A stretch of 64,000 bases of DNA from contig CALKEU010000004.1 in assembly GCA_938084565.1 (NCBI GenBank), positions 1-64,000 on the forward strand, given 5' to 3'. The position numbers were made by a program, and so were the translations under genes. The notes beneath the pieces were generated by a model that ran no database searches, was not told the DNA's origin, and saw only the letters and a list, made by a program, of their open reading frames with translations. Shown here one piece after another: positions 1-12,245 of the stretch (position 1 is its first letter; every line of letters begins with the position of its first letter). Source of the stretch: Candidatus Kapaibacterium sp. GTDB taxonomy: Bacteria > Bacteroidota > Ignavibacteria > Kapaibacteriales > HRBIN21.

Positions 1-485
1 TCCGCTACACCGGCGGCTTCTTCGTGTACAGTGCTCCGCAAGATACGCTGCCCAGTGTATTACAGGACCACACCTTGGTGTGGGCGGACAAAGACGTCGA
101 TTTCCTCTCCCAAACGCTCTACTCCCAGGTTTTGCGGCAGATAGCCTACAATGCGGGAAAGGAAGGCGCTATCATTTATGAGTCGCGGGCAGGTTCGAGC
201 ACAGCGTATGTGCAAGGGCGCTTTATCCCCGAAAAGATCCTGCTGCCCATTTGCCCGATTGTAGTCGAAGTACGCAGCCTGGACATTGAGCCGCAGAATG
301 AGGGAGATGTAATTGTCGCGGTATTCCAGGACAGTAAGCCGCTGGATGAGGCAGATGTAATTGGCGTGGTATTCAACGAGAAAACCGGTGTGGTCGAATA
401 CAGCTGGCGAGTACGGCGTCGACCGTTGTACCCGCCTACGATCGAGCTAACGGTTCACCTGGATTGCCCGAAGCCGCGCAAGTAA
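1..485 (+). CDS. C-terminal part of an unrecognised protein (5' truncated by window edge)
   Basis: An open frame runs in from the left edge and ends at TAA 483-485. The frame stays open upstream of the first internal GTG at 24, so the true start lies outside the window. The visible part is about 160 residues, mostly beta-prone and soluble-looking, with a Cys-Pro pair near the middle and a basic tail (PKPRK). There is no membrane segment, no T9SS sorting signal and no motif I recognise. A strong intrinsic terminator follows 23 bases after the stop, so this is the last gene of its transcript. The function is unknown. Confidence 0.6.
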   Translation, partial: RYTGGFFVYSAPQDTLPSVLQDHTLVWADKDVDFLSQTLYSQVLRQIAYNAGKEGAIIYESRAGSSTAYVQGRFIPEKILLPICPIVVEVRSLDIEPQNEGDVIVAVFQDSKPLDEADVIGVVFNEKTGVVEYSWRVRRRPLYPPTIELTVHLDCPKPRK

Positions 486-507
486 GGTATCGTGCTGTTT
501 CCGATGG

Positions 508-544
508 TCGGGCACCCTCGCAGGCGGGGGTGCCCGATTGTTTT
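508..544 (+). terminator. Rho-independent terminator
   Basis: A 10-bp perfect stem (TCGGGCACCC at 508-517 with GGGTGCCCGA at 528-537) is followed directly by TTGTTTT. It ends the transcript of the gene at the left edge. It also argues against a comEC start at the TTG at 538, which lies in the U-tract. Confidence 0.9.
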
Positions 545-624
545 CTCGGTGGGTGCGCGTGGTATTGCTGCGTGCCTGTTTTCGTAGATTCGAGCAGCTA
601 AAGCCGTTCGAGAGGCCAGCGCTG

Positions 625-2532
625 ATGTATTCTGGCTTTCCCACCATGGCGCAGATTCCGGCGCTCCGTCTCAGCCTTCTGAGTGTAGGATGGGCTCTTG
701 CGCTATCGGCTCTTCCAGTCCGCTGGTCGAACGCTCTGGTAGCATGTGCGCTGTGGGGTATAGCCTGTGTGGCCGCTCTCCTGGTCTGGCGCCGCCAGCA
801 TGGGGCGGCTTATGTTCTCGGCACGTTTGCGCTCGGTCTGTTTCTTGCCGCCTCGTGGCAGCGGGAGCGCCCTCCTCGGACTGAGGCACTGGTGCCCCCC
901 TTCTCTGCTTTTCTACAAGGGCGTATCGCAGAGATCCTCTATTTGCGGCCGCCGCTGGCGCGCTGTAGTGTCGAGGGGTTGCTCGATGCGCAGCCCCTGC
1001 CGCCTCTGCGCACGCGCGTCTTGCTGCATGTCACGGGTATCACAGGGGACGAACCGTGGCTCTACCCCGGAGGGGCAATCCGGGCACATCTTCATATCCG
1101 CCCCCCGCGCCAGGCCTGGCTACCGACGGATTTTCCGGAATGGGACTACTGTGCACACCTGAATGTCCAGTGGGTAGGCGTGGCCCGAGCAGAAGCCATC
1201 AGTTGGTGGGAGCAGAAACCGAGCAGCGTCCTCGAGCGCTGGCGGCTCTGGGTTATGCACCACCGATGGCAGCTTCGGCAGTGGGTAGGCAAGCTCTATG
1301 CAGCGCCGGTACGAGGCTTAGCGCTCGCCCTCCTCTTAGGGGATCGGTCAGAGCTTGTGCCCGAACAACGGCGGGAGTTTGCGCTCACCGGGATCTCCCA
1401 TGTGCTGGCCATTAGCGGACTCCATGTCGGTGTGCTAGCGGGCATGATATTGGTAGCAATCGGTTTCCTCCGGCGGCGCTGGTTGCAGTGGGGGCTCTTC
1501 AGCCTCGGTGTCTGCTGCGTGGTCTACCTGACTGGGGCACAGCCATCGGCCCTGCGAGCAGGGGCTATGGCTATCCTAGGATGGGCGCTCTACTGCGGAC
1601 AGCGTCCAGCGCACCCACTCAACGTTGTAGCAACCGTTGCCCTATTCCTACTACTGGTGGCGCCCGAGCTTGCTCTGTCGCGCTCGTTCCAGCTGTCGGT
1701 GCTGGCCACGGCGGGCATTGTAGGGCTTTACACCCCTTTCTCCACATGGCTCCAGCAGCATGCACGATGGCTCCCACAACCGATGAGGCAACTTGCTGCC
1801 CTCACACTAGCGGCCACATGTACGAGCGCTCCCGTTGCTGCCATCAGCTTCCAAACCTTCTCGCTGCTCTCCCTCCCACTGAACATGGTAGCGGTTCCCT
1901 TGAGCAGCTGCGCACTCATAGCCGGCGCTCTGGGGCTCCTGACATACTGGCTCGTGCCCATGGTGGGACAGCTGTACAGTGATGCGGCATCGCTCTGCCT
2001 TCAACTGCTGGTGGGGCTCGTCCACCAGGCTGCTCGACTTCCTATTGTGGCACTGGAAGGGAGCACAAGCATAGCAGCTGCTTTTGGCTCAAGCGCTCTC
2101 CTCCTCTGGGTGCTGACGGCTCACCAAGGGCGCCACATACTAGCTCGGGCTGCAATGGTTCTCCTGGCTATTCTCCTTGCCCACGAGGTCCTGAAACCCT
2201 CGAGAGAGGTCAGACTTATCCCTCGCGAGCGTCTCGTCGTTGCACTCCTGCCGACAGCACGGGATTCTACTCTCGTAGTCCTCGTGGACCGCTTCTCCCG
2301 GCGGAAGCCCCGACTCGATGCGAGTCTGGAACGTTACTTGCTTAGCCTCCCTGGGGTTCTCCGCATTGCCTACACAGGCACTGCAGGAGAGCTAGTGGCC
2401 GTACGCTGCCTCCGCCAGCGGCCTCACACGAGCATCGCCCCTGCCCCGGCTCCGCTTCTAGAGTACGTGCAGACGCTCTTCGGCCTCCAGGGTCCTATCG
2501 CACAGAGCGTCTCCCCACGCCGTATGCCTTAG
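625..2532 (+). CDS. comEC: ComEC/Rec2 family DNA-uptake channel, without metallo-beta-lactamase domain
   Basis: ComEC is the inner-membrane channel that carries single-stranded DNA into the cytoplasm during natural transformation. Two or three hydrophobic segments open the protein, followed by a beta-rich DUF4131-like region. The competence domain then begins with LALALLLGDRSEL and the family signature SHVLAISGLHVGV, and about seven more membrane segments follow. The C-terminal region after the last membrane segment is short and has no HxHxDH motif, so the hydrolase domain of long ComEC proteins is absent, as in many Bacteroidota homologues. I chose ATG 625 because GAGG lies at 612-615 and the open frame upstream starts inside a terminator; ATG 646 is also possible. 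It converges with thiN, and their ends overlap by 4 bases. No other competence gene is nearby. Confidence 0.88.
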   Translation: MYSGFPTMAQIPALRLSLLSVGWALALSALPVRWSNALVACALWGIACVAALLVWRRQHGAAYVLGTFALGLFLAASWQRERPPRTEALVPPFSAFLQGRIAEILYLRPPLARCSVEGLLDAQPLPPLRTRVLLHVTGITGDEPWLYPGGAIRAHLHIRPPRQAWLPTDFPEWDYCAHLNVQWVGVARAEAISWWEQKPSSVLERWRLWVMHHRWQLRQWVGKLYAAPVRGLALALLLGDRSELVPEQRREFALTGISHVLAISGLHVGVLAGMILVAIGFLRRRWLQWGLFSLGVCCVVYLTGAQPSALRAGAMAILGWALYCGQRPAHPLNVVATVALFLLLVAPELALSRSFQLSVLATAGIVGLYTPFSTWLQQHARWLPQPMRQLAALTLAATCTSAPVAAISFQTFSLLSLPLNMVAVPLSSCALIAGALGLLTYWLVPMVGQLYSDAASLCLQLLVGLVHQAARLPIVALEGSTSIAAAFGSSALLLWVLTAHQGRHILARAAMVLLAILLAHEVLKPSREVRLIPRERLVVALLPTARDSTLVVLVDRFSRRKPRLDASLERYLLSLPGVLRIAYTGTAGELVAVRCLRQRPHTSIAPAPAPLLEYVQTLFGLQGPIAQSVSPRRMP

Positions 2533-3200
2533 CCGATCACGAGCGGGGCTTTCGGGAAGCGCGACTGGCAGAAGAGCCATACCACGCCGCTGTGGAGTTC
2601 AATAGAGACCGGGGCTTGCCGCACCAGATTCCGAGCGCTCTCCCGCTGCCCCCACCGCAATTCCGCACGCTTCAGCTCCCAGACCAACCCCTCGGTTGTC
2701 ACAACCGCTGTCTCCTGGGGTAGAAGCGACACCGTCTCCCCAGGCTCGAGCTCAACGATAGTAGAGGCAGTGAGCGGAATCGCATAGCGTCCGGCATCGT
2801 AGAAGCACAGCTCAAATGTCCGTACATAGCGTGCCGCAACGCTCCAATTGATGAGCGTATGGTCTGGCTCTCCTCCCTGGAAGCCGACCACCAGGAGGCG
2901 TCTCCATCCCTGTTGCTGAGCAAAACGCAGGATTTTCTCGAAATCGGTCGTCTCTTGCTCGGCGATTTGGACTTGCGGGATAGCCCGGAAAGCCTCTCGC
3001 TCAGGCGCAAGGAGAAGGGCATCGAGATCTCCAACGATAGTGGTCGGGAAAATCCCGTAGGAGCGCAAGAGCTTGACGGCGGCTCCATCGGCAGCAATCA
3101 ATGGCAGAGAGGTACACTGCTGGAAGATCGAACGCTCCGGCAAGGTGCCATCCAGACAGAGGAGGACCTCGAAGCTAGTTGCAAAGCTCAGTCGCCGCAT
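2529..3200 (-). CDS. thiN: Thiamine diphosphokinase
   Basis: This enzyme transfers pyrophosphate from ATP to thiamine, making thiamine diphosphate. The protein is about 223 residues, the usual size. It shows the nucleotide-binding signature (GIFPTTIVGDLDAL), in which the Asp residues bind metal, and the matching ETTDFEKIL motif. A C-terminal beta-rich thiamine-binding half follows. I chose ATG 3200 over the in-frame GTG at 3212 because GGGAG lies six bases upstream of it. It overlaps the 3' end of the BtuF-like gene by 13 bases, so the two are probably cotranscribed. No thiamine riboswitch was seen upstream. Confidence 0.85.
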   Translation of the reverse strand: MRRLSFATSFEVLLCLDGTLPERSIFQQCTSLPLIAADGAAVKLLRSYGIFPTTIVGDLDALLLAPEREAFRAIPQVQIAEQETTDFEKILRFAQQQGWRRLLVVGFQGGEPDHTLINWSVAARYVRTFELCFYDAGRYAIPLTASTIVELEPGETVSLLPQETAVVTTEGLVWELKRAELRWGQRESARNLVRQAPVSIELHSGVVWLFCQSRFPKAPLVIG

Positions 3201-3997
3201 TGCTGCTCCCACTGGTCGAAAATGGCGAGCATGCGGTCAACCCCGTCGGTCAAGGCCGCTGGGCCGGGTTGGAGGATAATGGAGGAGGGAATCTCGTAGA
3301 GCTGGCCTGTGGCCACAGCGGGAATAGAAAGCCAGCCAGGGCGCTGGCGCAGCCGCTCTGGCTTGAACTTCTTCCCGCACCAGGATGCCACAATTATGTC
3401 GGGAGCACGGCGTACAACCTCCTCTGGATCAGCAATAATCCGCCGCTTGGCATCGGGGTAGAAGCTGAGTTCCTGGAAGACATCTTCCCCACCGCACAGG
3501 GTAACGATTTCGCTCACCCACCGGATGCCCGTAATCAAGGGATCGTACCACTCTTCGAAGTAGACCCGTGGGCGGCGGCGGCGACGCGCCCCACGGGAGG
3601 AGGCATGGCGCAGGTGGCGCACCAGCCTACTCACATAGCGCCTGGCTTCTCCCACCTTGCCCACCAGCGCTCCGAGACGCAGAATCATCGAGAGGATCTC
3701 CTCGACAGAGCGCTGATTGAAGCACACCACCTCGATCCCCTGCCGAATGAGCTCGGCACAAATTGAGGCCTGGAGGTCCGACCAGGCTAGCACGACATCG
3801 GGCCGAAGAGCCAAGATGGCCTCGATATTGGCTTCCAGAAATGTGCTGACCTTCGGCTTGCGCCGTGCCTCGGGGGGCCGTACTGTAAATCCCGAAACCC
3901 CCACCACAAGCTCCCCAGCACCTAAGGCATAGAGCGTCTCGGTCGTCTCTTCAGTCAGGCATACAATGCGCTGCGGTAAACGAGGATGGAAAGGCAT
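3188..3997 (-). CDS. BtuF-like cobalamin/metal-complex binding protein without signal peptide
   Basis: The protein has the fold signatures of helical-backbone (class III) substrate-binding proteins. It opens with RIVCLTEETTETLYALGAG, followed by a second beta-alpha unit (NIEAILALRPDVVLAWSDLQ), and a C-terminal lobe carries EEVVRRAPDIIVASW. Relatives bind cobalamin or ferric siderophores for ABC importers. The N-terminus has no signal peptide or lipobox, and no permease or ATPase gene adjoins it, so it may be one of the stand-alone cobalamin-binding-protein homologues of uncertain location. I took ATG 3997; an in-frame GTG at 4069 would extend into the divergent neighbour. Its 5' end overlaps the start of the alkyltransferase-like gene by 12 bases. 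Confidence 0.72.
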   Translation of the reverse strand: MPFHPRLPQRIVCLTEETTETLYALGAGELVVGVSGFTVRPPEARRKPKVSTFLEANIEAILALRPDVVLAWSDLQASICAELIRQGIEVVCFNQRSVEEILSMILRLGALVGKVGEARRYVSRLVRHLRHASSRGARRRRRPRVYFEEWYDPLITGIRWVSEIVTLCGGEDVFQELSFYPDAKRRIIADPEEVVRRAPDIIVASWCGKKFKPERLRQRPGWLSIPAVATGQLYEIPSSIILQPGPAALTDGVDRMLAIFDQWEQQCGD

Positions 3998-4315
3998 CGG
4001 GACTTCTATGAGCGCGTCTACGCTCTTGTGCGACGCATTCCACGAGGCAAAGTTACAACCTACGGCCACATTGCTCGAGCGCTCGGAGCACCCTCAGCCG
4101 CTCGTCTTGTCGGGTGGGCACTGCATGCGGCTCGATTCTGCCCTGATATTCCCTGCCACCGCGTGGTCAACCGCCGTGGAGAGCTCACCGGCAAGGTGCA
4201 CTTTGCCACCCCAAGCCTCATGCGGGAGTTGCTCGAGTCCGAAGGTGTTCGTGTAGAAGGCAACCGCGTCGAGCTCGAACGCTACCTCTGGATTCCGCCG
4301 ATCCAGCCATCATAA
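3986..4315 (+). CDS. Alkyltransferase-like (ATL/MGMT C-terminal domain) DNA repair protein retaining the PCHRV cysteine
   Basis: This 109-residue protein is just the DNA-binding domain of O6-alkylguanine transferases. It contains the helix-turn-helix segment (GKVTTYGHIARALGAPSAARLV) and the active-site motif PCHRV at residues 56-60, with Cys57. Classical ATL proteins carry Trp or Ala at this position and only flip damaged bases; here the acceptor Cys is kept. The length and the ending (LMRELLESEGV) look more like ATL than full MGMT. It could be a minimal methyltransferase or a base-flipping sensor for excision repair. The start ATG 3986 overlaps the divergent BtuF-like start, and the ribosome site (ACGAGG) sits very close to it. 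Confidence 0.8.
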   Translation: MERHRDFYERVYALVRRIPRGKVTTYGHIARALGAPSAARLVGWALHAARFCPDIPCHRVVNRRGELTGKVHFATPSLMRELLESEGVRVEGNRVELERYLWIPPIQPS

Positions 4316-4316
4316 A

Positions 4317-4359
4317 ACACCCCTGGTCCCACGGAGCTGGGCGTGGGATCCAGGGGTGT
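4317..4359 (-). terminator. Long hairpin between the ATL gene and groEL, probable terminator
   Basis: A near-perfect 16-17 bp stem (ACACCCCTGG plus CCCACG on the left arm, CGTGGG plus CCAGGGGTGT on the right) closes an 8-base loop. On the minus strand it is followed by TTTTA, so it most likely ends groEL transcription. There is no T-run on the plus side. Confidence 0.7.
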
Positions 4360-4414
4360 ATGGGGGCGGTGTGTATGTGGAGGGAACGTAGGGAGGTGTC
4401 CAAGGCTATAGACG

Positions 4415-6061
<1,647 letters not shown>

Positions 6062-6358
6062 TTACTTCTCTGGTGTGATGATGGCGTAGATGTCGCTCTC
6101 ACGCATGATGAGGTACTCTTCCCCATCGATGGAGACCTCTGTCCCCGCATACTTGCCGAAGAGTACCTGATCGCCTACTTTGACCTGTAAGGGGATGAGT
6201 TTACCGTCTTCGGTCAGCTTCCCCTGTCCGACGGCAACGACTTCACCCTGCTGCGGCTTCTCCTTGGCCGTATCGGGAATGATAATACCACCCTTGGTCA
6301 CTTCCTCCGGTGGCGCCGGCTTGACTACAACTCGATCATACAACGGGTTCAGCTTCAT
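6062..6358 (-). CDS. groS: Co-chaperonin GroES
   Basis: GroES is the heptameric lid of GroEL. The 98-residue protein opens with [12 protein letters not shown]. Its mobile loop has [18 protein letters not shown], containing the hydrophobic tripeptide that docks on GroEL, and it ends with a roof-loop/[16 protein letters not shown] segment. It is the first gene of groES-groEL. A GGAGG ribosome site precedes ATG 6358. A second, divergent GroES-fold gene lies at 31128-31493. Confidence 0.98.
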   Translation of the reverse strand: MKLNPLYDRVVVKPAPPEEVTKGGIIIPDTAKEKPQQGEVVAVGQGKLTEDGKLIPLQVKVGDQVLFGKYAGTEVSIDGEEYLIMRESDIYAIITPEK

Positions 6359-6424
6359 GGTGACTTCCTCCTGCTATTTGACATCCACACGGTGCTTACG
6401 ACGAAAAGCTTAAGCGAGCTATTG

Positions 6425-6451
6425 TTAGCACTCTCAACAGAGGAGTGCTAA
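6425..6451. promoter_or_regulatory. CIRCE operator (HrcA binding site), perfect consensus
   Basis: TTAGCACTC at 6425-6433 and GAGTGCTAA at 6443-6451 are separated by exactly nine bases, matching the CIRCE consensus at all 18 positions. It lies in the groES leader, just downstream of the predicted transcription start near 6458. HrcA bound here would block groESL transcription until heat stress. Confidence 0.98.
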
Positions 6452-6460
6452 TAGGCGACC

Positions 6461-6469
6461 GCAAAATTA
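6461..6469 (-). promoter_or_regulatory. groESL promoter, TAATTTTGC -7 box
   Basis: On the minus strand TAATTTTG matches the Bacteroidota TAnnTTTG box. With the box at -11 to -4, transcription would start near 6458 and CIRCE would cover about +8 to +34. A TTTG lies 12 bases upstream, which is too close for a standard -33 element. Confidence 0.7.
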
Positions 6470-6508
6470 CGACATTCAAGGCAAACAGAGAAAGGGTCTT
6501 AGGGCATC

Positions 6509-6954
6509 TTAGGATGCTTTCTCTCCCGCTGGCATACCGCTCGTCTGTCGTGCCAGCTGGGCAGCGCGGAAAGCTACAGCAGCCTCCTGTACGAGGGCTC
6601 GAGCATGTTGGAGTTCGTAGCGGGTCTGAGCCGTAGCAAGCTGTCTACGCGCTTGCCGGAGGCGTTCTGCAGCGGTTTCCAGATCTATTTCCTCCCCTGG
6701 AGTCACCTGCTCGGCAAGAACGGTAACCCGATTGTGGAGAACTTCCACAAAGCCCCCTCCAATGGCGTAGTAGCGCGGCGACAGATCTGGCAGGAGAACC
6801 TTTACAATGCCTGGCTCCAGAGAGGAGAGAATGGGAGCATGGTTGTGGAGCACTTGGAAAGGGGCTTTCGTACCCGGGAGAGTTACAGCTGTGACTGCGC
6901 CGGAGAAGACCGTGCCATGCGGGGTTACAATCTCTAAGTGGAGTACCTTGTCCA

Positions 6955-6955
<1 letters not shown>
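6509..6955 (-). CDS. atpC: F1Fo ATP synthase epsilon subunit
   Basis: Epsilon couples and regulates the rotary ATP synthase. The 148-residue protein has the N-terminal beta-sandwich (LHLEIVTPHGTVFSGAVTAV, GGGFVEVLHNRVTVLAE), then a C-terminal helical hairpin (AAERLRQARRQL...) and an extra Ala/Gln-rich tail. Its ATG overlaps the atpD stop by one base (TGATG), so translation is probably coupled. Only atpDC are here; alpha, gamma, delta and the Fo genes must be elsewhere, as in Chlorobiota and Bacteroidota. The promoter of groESL lies just downstream. Confidence 0.95.
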
Positions 6956-9161
<2,206 letters not shown>

Positions 9162-9183
9162 GGCATACACTCCCTAATCCTTC

Positions 9184-9192
9184 GCAAACTTA
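9184..9192 (-). promoter_or_regulatory. sdhB promoter, TAAGTTTGC -7 box
   Basis: On the minus strand TAAGTTTG matches TAnnTTTG. The predicted start near 9181 would leave a 20-base leader containing AGGGAG before sdhB ATG 9161. Confidence 0.6.
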
Positions 9193-9284
9193 CACGGCCT
9201 GTCGGATTTCACATCAGTACCGACGTCATAGACCTAGCGAAGGAGCCTGTTCGTCTCTTCAGTAGCTTGAGAGCTCCCCACACG

Positions 9285-10445
9285 ATGGTACCACACTCCA
9301 TTGCCCTGCTCGGTCCGGCATACCCGCTCCGGGGAGGAGGAATTGCAACGTATACGGAGACCCTTGCAGCAACATACCAGCGCTTGGGACGGCGTGCTGC
9401 GGTCTTTACCTTCCGCTATCAGTATCCGCCGTGGCTCTTTCCAGGAAGCACACAGTGGAGCAGAGAACCTGCGCCAGCCGATGTGATCACCTATCCCATA
9501 ATCCATTCGCTGTGGCCGGCAAACTGGCTCCAGGTGGCACAGAGGATTGCGGCCTGGCAGCCACAGCTCCTGTTGGTCAATGTCTGGCTCCCCTTCCTGG
9601 CTCCCTGCCTGGGAAGCATTACACGCCTGGTCCGACGGTTTCACCCTGGGGTGAGGGCGGTCGGAATTGTACACAACGTCACCCCCCATGAACGCTTCCC
9701 CTTCGCTCGGCCGTTGACACGCTTTGTGCTAGGAGCTCTCGAGGGCTTCCTGGTACTGTCACAGGCTGTGGCCGAAGAGTTGAGGCACTTCGATCGCACT
9801 AAGCCCAGGCGCATCCACCCTCATCCTGCCTTTGACTATGGGCCCCCAGTTCCTCAGGACGAGGCGCGCCGCCGGCTCCAGCTCCCGCTGGATGCCCCCC
9901 TTGTCCTCTTCTTTGGGCTCGTGCGCCCCTACAAAGGGGTCGACCTCCTGCTGGAGGCGATGGCGCTGACACCGGTACCCCTGCTGCTCCTCATTGCGGG
10001 CGAATGGTATATGGATCCCGAGCCCTTCCGGCAGCGAGCATATCAGCTGGGAGTGAGCAATCGCGTGCGGATCGATAATCACTTCATCCACCGTCAGGAA
10101 GCACCGCTCTATCTCTGCGCCGCCGATATCGTTGTGCAACCTTATCGAAGCGCCACGCAGAGCGGAGTAACCCCCCTTGCTTTCCGGTACGAACGCCCGG
10201 TCATCGTTACTCGAGTCGGGGGGTTACCAGAGCTTGTAGAACCTGGCAAGACCGGCTATGTTGTCGATCCTACGCCCGAGGCACTGGCGGCAGCGCTGAC
10301 GGATTTCTTCGCCGGTCAACGTGCTGTGTCCTTTAAGCCTCACCTCCGTGCGGCTGCTCACCTCTGGAGCTGGGAAAGCGTCGTCGATACGGTGGATGCC
10401 CTCGTCTCCGAGCTCTCCTCCCGGTCGGTAAGCTTACAGACGTAG
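9285..10445 (+). CDS. GT4-family glycosyltransferase
   Basis: This is a group 1 (GT-B fold, retaining) sugar transferase of 386 residues. The N-terminal donor/acceptor domain begins HSIALLGPAYPLRGGGIATYTE, with the Gly-rich loop. The C-terminal nucleotide-sugar domain has LFFGLVRPYKGVDLLLEA and the donor-site segment PYRSATQSGVTPLAF...VGGLPELVEPGKTGYVV. It probably adds a sugar to a surface polysaccharide or glycolipid, but the substrate cannot be told from sequence. I chose ATG 9285 because the family N-terminus starts there; the open frame reaches back to 9045 but overlaps sdhB and its promoter. It converges with the terC gene, with ends overlapping by 12 bases. Confidence 0.87.
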   Translation: MVPHSIALLGPAYPLRGGGIATYTETLAATYQRLGRRAAVFTFRYQYPPWLFPGSTQWSREPAPADVITYPIIHSLWPANWLQVAQRIAAWQPQLLLVNVWLPFLAPCLGSITRLVRRFHPGVRAVGIVHNVTPHERFPFARPLTRFVLGALEGFLVLSQAVAEELRHFDRTKPRRIHPHPAFDYGPPVPQDEARRRLQLPLDAPLVLFFGLVRPYKGVDLLLEAMALTPVPLLLLIAGEWYMDPEPFRQRAYQLGVSNRVRIDNHFIHRQEAPLYLCAADIVVQPYRSATQSGVTPLAFRYERPVIVTRVGGLPELVEPGKTGYVVDPTPEALAAALTDFFAGQRAVSFKPHLRAAAHLWSWESVVDTVDALVSELSSRSVSLQT

Positions 10446-11225
10446 TGAGTCAGAGTCTGCAGCCCCCGACGGAGGGGAATCTGTCCCTAGAGCGGCAACC
10501 TCCCGAGAGCGCCTTGTGCTGAACAACCCCCAGAGGAACAGGCCAACCATGACAGCCCAGAAGAGCACTTTGTACCAGGTTGCTTGTGGGAGATCTTCCG
10601 GCAGAAGGCCAATGGCTGGATGCCCAAGCGTTACAATGGCTAGCTTCACTCCAATCCAGCCGACAATCAGATAAGCCGCATGCTCCAGGCGTGGATGTTC
10701 CTCGAGGAGGCGGACAAAGAAGCGGGCTACCAGTCGCATGGCTAAAACGCCGATGAAGCCGCCGAAGATAACGACAGCAAACCGCCCCCCATCGAGCCCC
10801 CCAATTGGAGGCAGCGACGACGGCGGGAGACTCTTGACCAGAGCAACTGCCGCCAGAATCGAATCCACGGCAAAGGCAATATCCATCAGCTCAACCCGCA
10901 CCACCGTCCCCCAAAAACTAGGACTTGCTCGCACCGGCCGCCGTGTGGATGCCTTCTGCACAAAGTGCTTGGCGGCAATGTAGAGTAAGTACGCCGCTCC
11001 AGCTGCCTGGAATTGCCAGACACTGATGAGCACCGTTGCGAAGAAAATAGCCACGAAACGGAAGACATACGCTCCAAGCAGTCCGTAGGTGAGTGCCTGC
11101 AACCGCTTCCGAGGCGGTAGCGCTGCTACCAAGAGCGCCAACACGAGAGCATTGTCGGCCGAGAGAAGCCCCTCGAGGATCACTAGCACGAGCACTGTCC
11201 AGCCATATTCCAGCCATAGTGGCAT
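10434..11225 (-). CDS. TerC/YkoY family integral membrane protein (possible Mn2+ or other metal exporter)
   Basis: The protein has seven or eight hydrophobic segments and the TerC signature ILEGLLSADNALVLALLV, whose acidic residues lie inside the membrane. A second acidic motif is VELMDIAFAVDSILAAVAL. TerC relatives such as MeeY/YkoY load Mn2+ into exported enzymes, and others are linked with tellurite resistance. The start lies 9 bases after the phnE stop, so it is probably the last gene of a phnD-phnC-phnE-terC transcript; why these belong together is not obvious. It converges with the glycosyltransferase. Confidence 0.85.
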   Translation of the reverse strand: MPLWLEYGWTVLVLVILEGLLSADNALVLALLVAALPPRKRLQALTYGLLGAYVFRFVAIFFATVLISVWQFQAAGAAYLLYIAAKHFVQKASTRRPVRASPSFWGTVVRVELMDIAFAVDSILAAVALVKSLPPSSLPPIGGLDGGRFAVVIFGGFIGVLAMRLVARFFVRLLEEHPRLEHAAYLIVGWIGVKLAIVTLGHPAIGLLPEDLPQATWYKVLFWAVMVGLFLWGLFSTRRSREVAALGTDSPPSGAADSDSLRL

Positions 11226-11234
11226 TGCTTGTCC

Positions 11235-12245
11235 TCAGGCAATCATTTCACGAAGTCGTGCCGAGAGGTAATCCATCACCCACACCACCGCGGCAATCAG
11301 CAAGACGATCAGCCCAACTTCGTGCCACTGAGCCAGGCCCTGGTATTGCATCAAGAGCGTCCCAATACCTCCTCCACCCACCAAGCCAATCACCGTGGCC
11401 ATTCGTACGTTGGTATCCCAACGGTAAATGGTGAAGGCCAGAAACGGGAGCACCACTTGCGGCACAATGCCGAACCATACTACCTGCACCGGATGGGCCC
11501 CCGTGGCTTCGACCGCTTCCAGCAGACCCGGATCGACCGATTCGACTTGCTCGGAGTATAGCTTGGCCAGCGCTGCAATAGTGTGGACCGTCATGGCGAG
11601 CATACCGGCAAATGGGCCAACCCCCACCCAGACTGAGAAGATCACGGCCCAGATGAGCGGCTCGACGGAGCGGGCGAAGTTGATTATGACCCGCAACACG
11701 CCGTAGACGGCAAAGGTTGCCACGTGATGGCGCATTACATTCCGGGCCGCAAGGAAGCCCAGTACAAGGGCCGGCGGCAGCCCTACCAGCGTCGCCATTA
11801 GGGCAATGTAGATGGTCTGGACCATCGCCGCTAGGGCCCGATCCAGAATGGAGAGCTCCGGGGTCAATAGAGCCCCGAACAGCCGCCCAGCACTCCGGAG
11901 TCCCTCGGCCGAGAAGAGCTCCAGAGGGGCGACCTTCGTCACAATCCAGCCTGTCCAGACTGTCAACACGAGCAGGCCCAGGCCTATGTGGAGAGCACAC
12001 TGGCGCTGCCAGGGGCGTAAGCGGTGCGGATCAACCATCCAGGCCCCGAGTGTGCAGCGCACGGTAAAGCCCAGAGCCGCAACGAGCATGCCCGCCAAGG
12101 CATAGGCGACCAGCTCCCATGGGGATATGGCCGGCGGCTCCATCCCCTGCACCATGTGGAACCACACAATGCGATGGAGCAGCACTGCCGCATACGCCCC
12201 TGTCACTCCATCCAGCAGGAGTGCCTGCCACAGCCAGCGCTTCAT
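11235..12245 (-). CDS. phnE: Phosphonate/phosphite-type ABC transporter permease PhnE
   Basis: This is the inner-membrane channel of a PhnCDE-type importer. It is 336 residues long with about six membrane segments. The permease EAA-like loop reads EAVEATGAHPVQVVWFGIVPQV, and a PhnE-typical LGFLAARNV segment follows a TM helix. I chose ATG 12245 because its ATGA overlaps the phnC stop, giving translational coupling. It lies in the order phnD-phnC-phnE. No C-P lyase or phosphite dehydrogenase gene lies in the window, so the ligand (phosphonate, phosphite, or another oxyanion) is open. Confidence 0.9.
   Translation of the reverse strand: MKRWLWQALLLDGVTGAYAAVLLHRIVWFHMVQGMEPPAISPWELVAYALAGMLVAALGFTVRCTLGAWMVDPHRLRPWQRQCALHIGLGLLVLTVWTGWIVTKVAPLELFSAEGLRSAGRLFGALLTPELSILDRALAAMVQTIYIALMATLVGLPPALVLGFLAARNVMRHHVATFAVYGVLRVIINFARSVEPLIWAVIFSVWVGVGPFAGMLAMTVHTIAALAKLYSEQVESVDPGLLEAVEATGAHPVQVVWFGIVPQVVLPFLAFTIYRWDTNVRMATVIGLVGGGGIGTLLMQYQGLAQWHEVGLIVLLIAAVVWVMDYLSARLREMIA

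Noticed and set aside
538-624. Longer comEC N-terminus from TTG 538
   Set aside because: This start lies in the U-tract of an intrinsic terminator and the added residues are unlike ComEC; ATG 625 has a good ribosome site.
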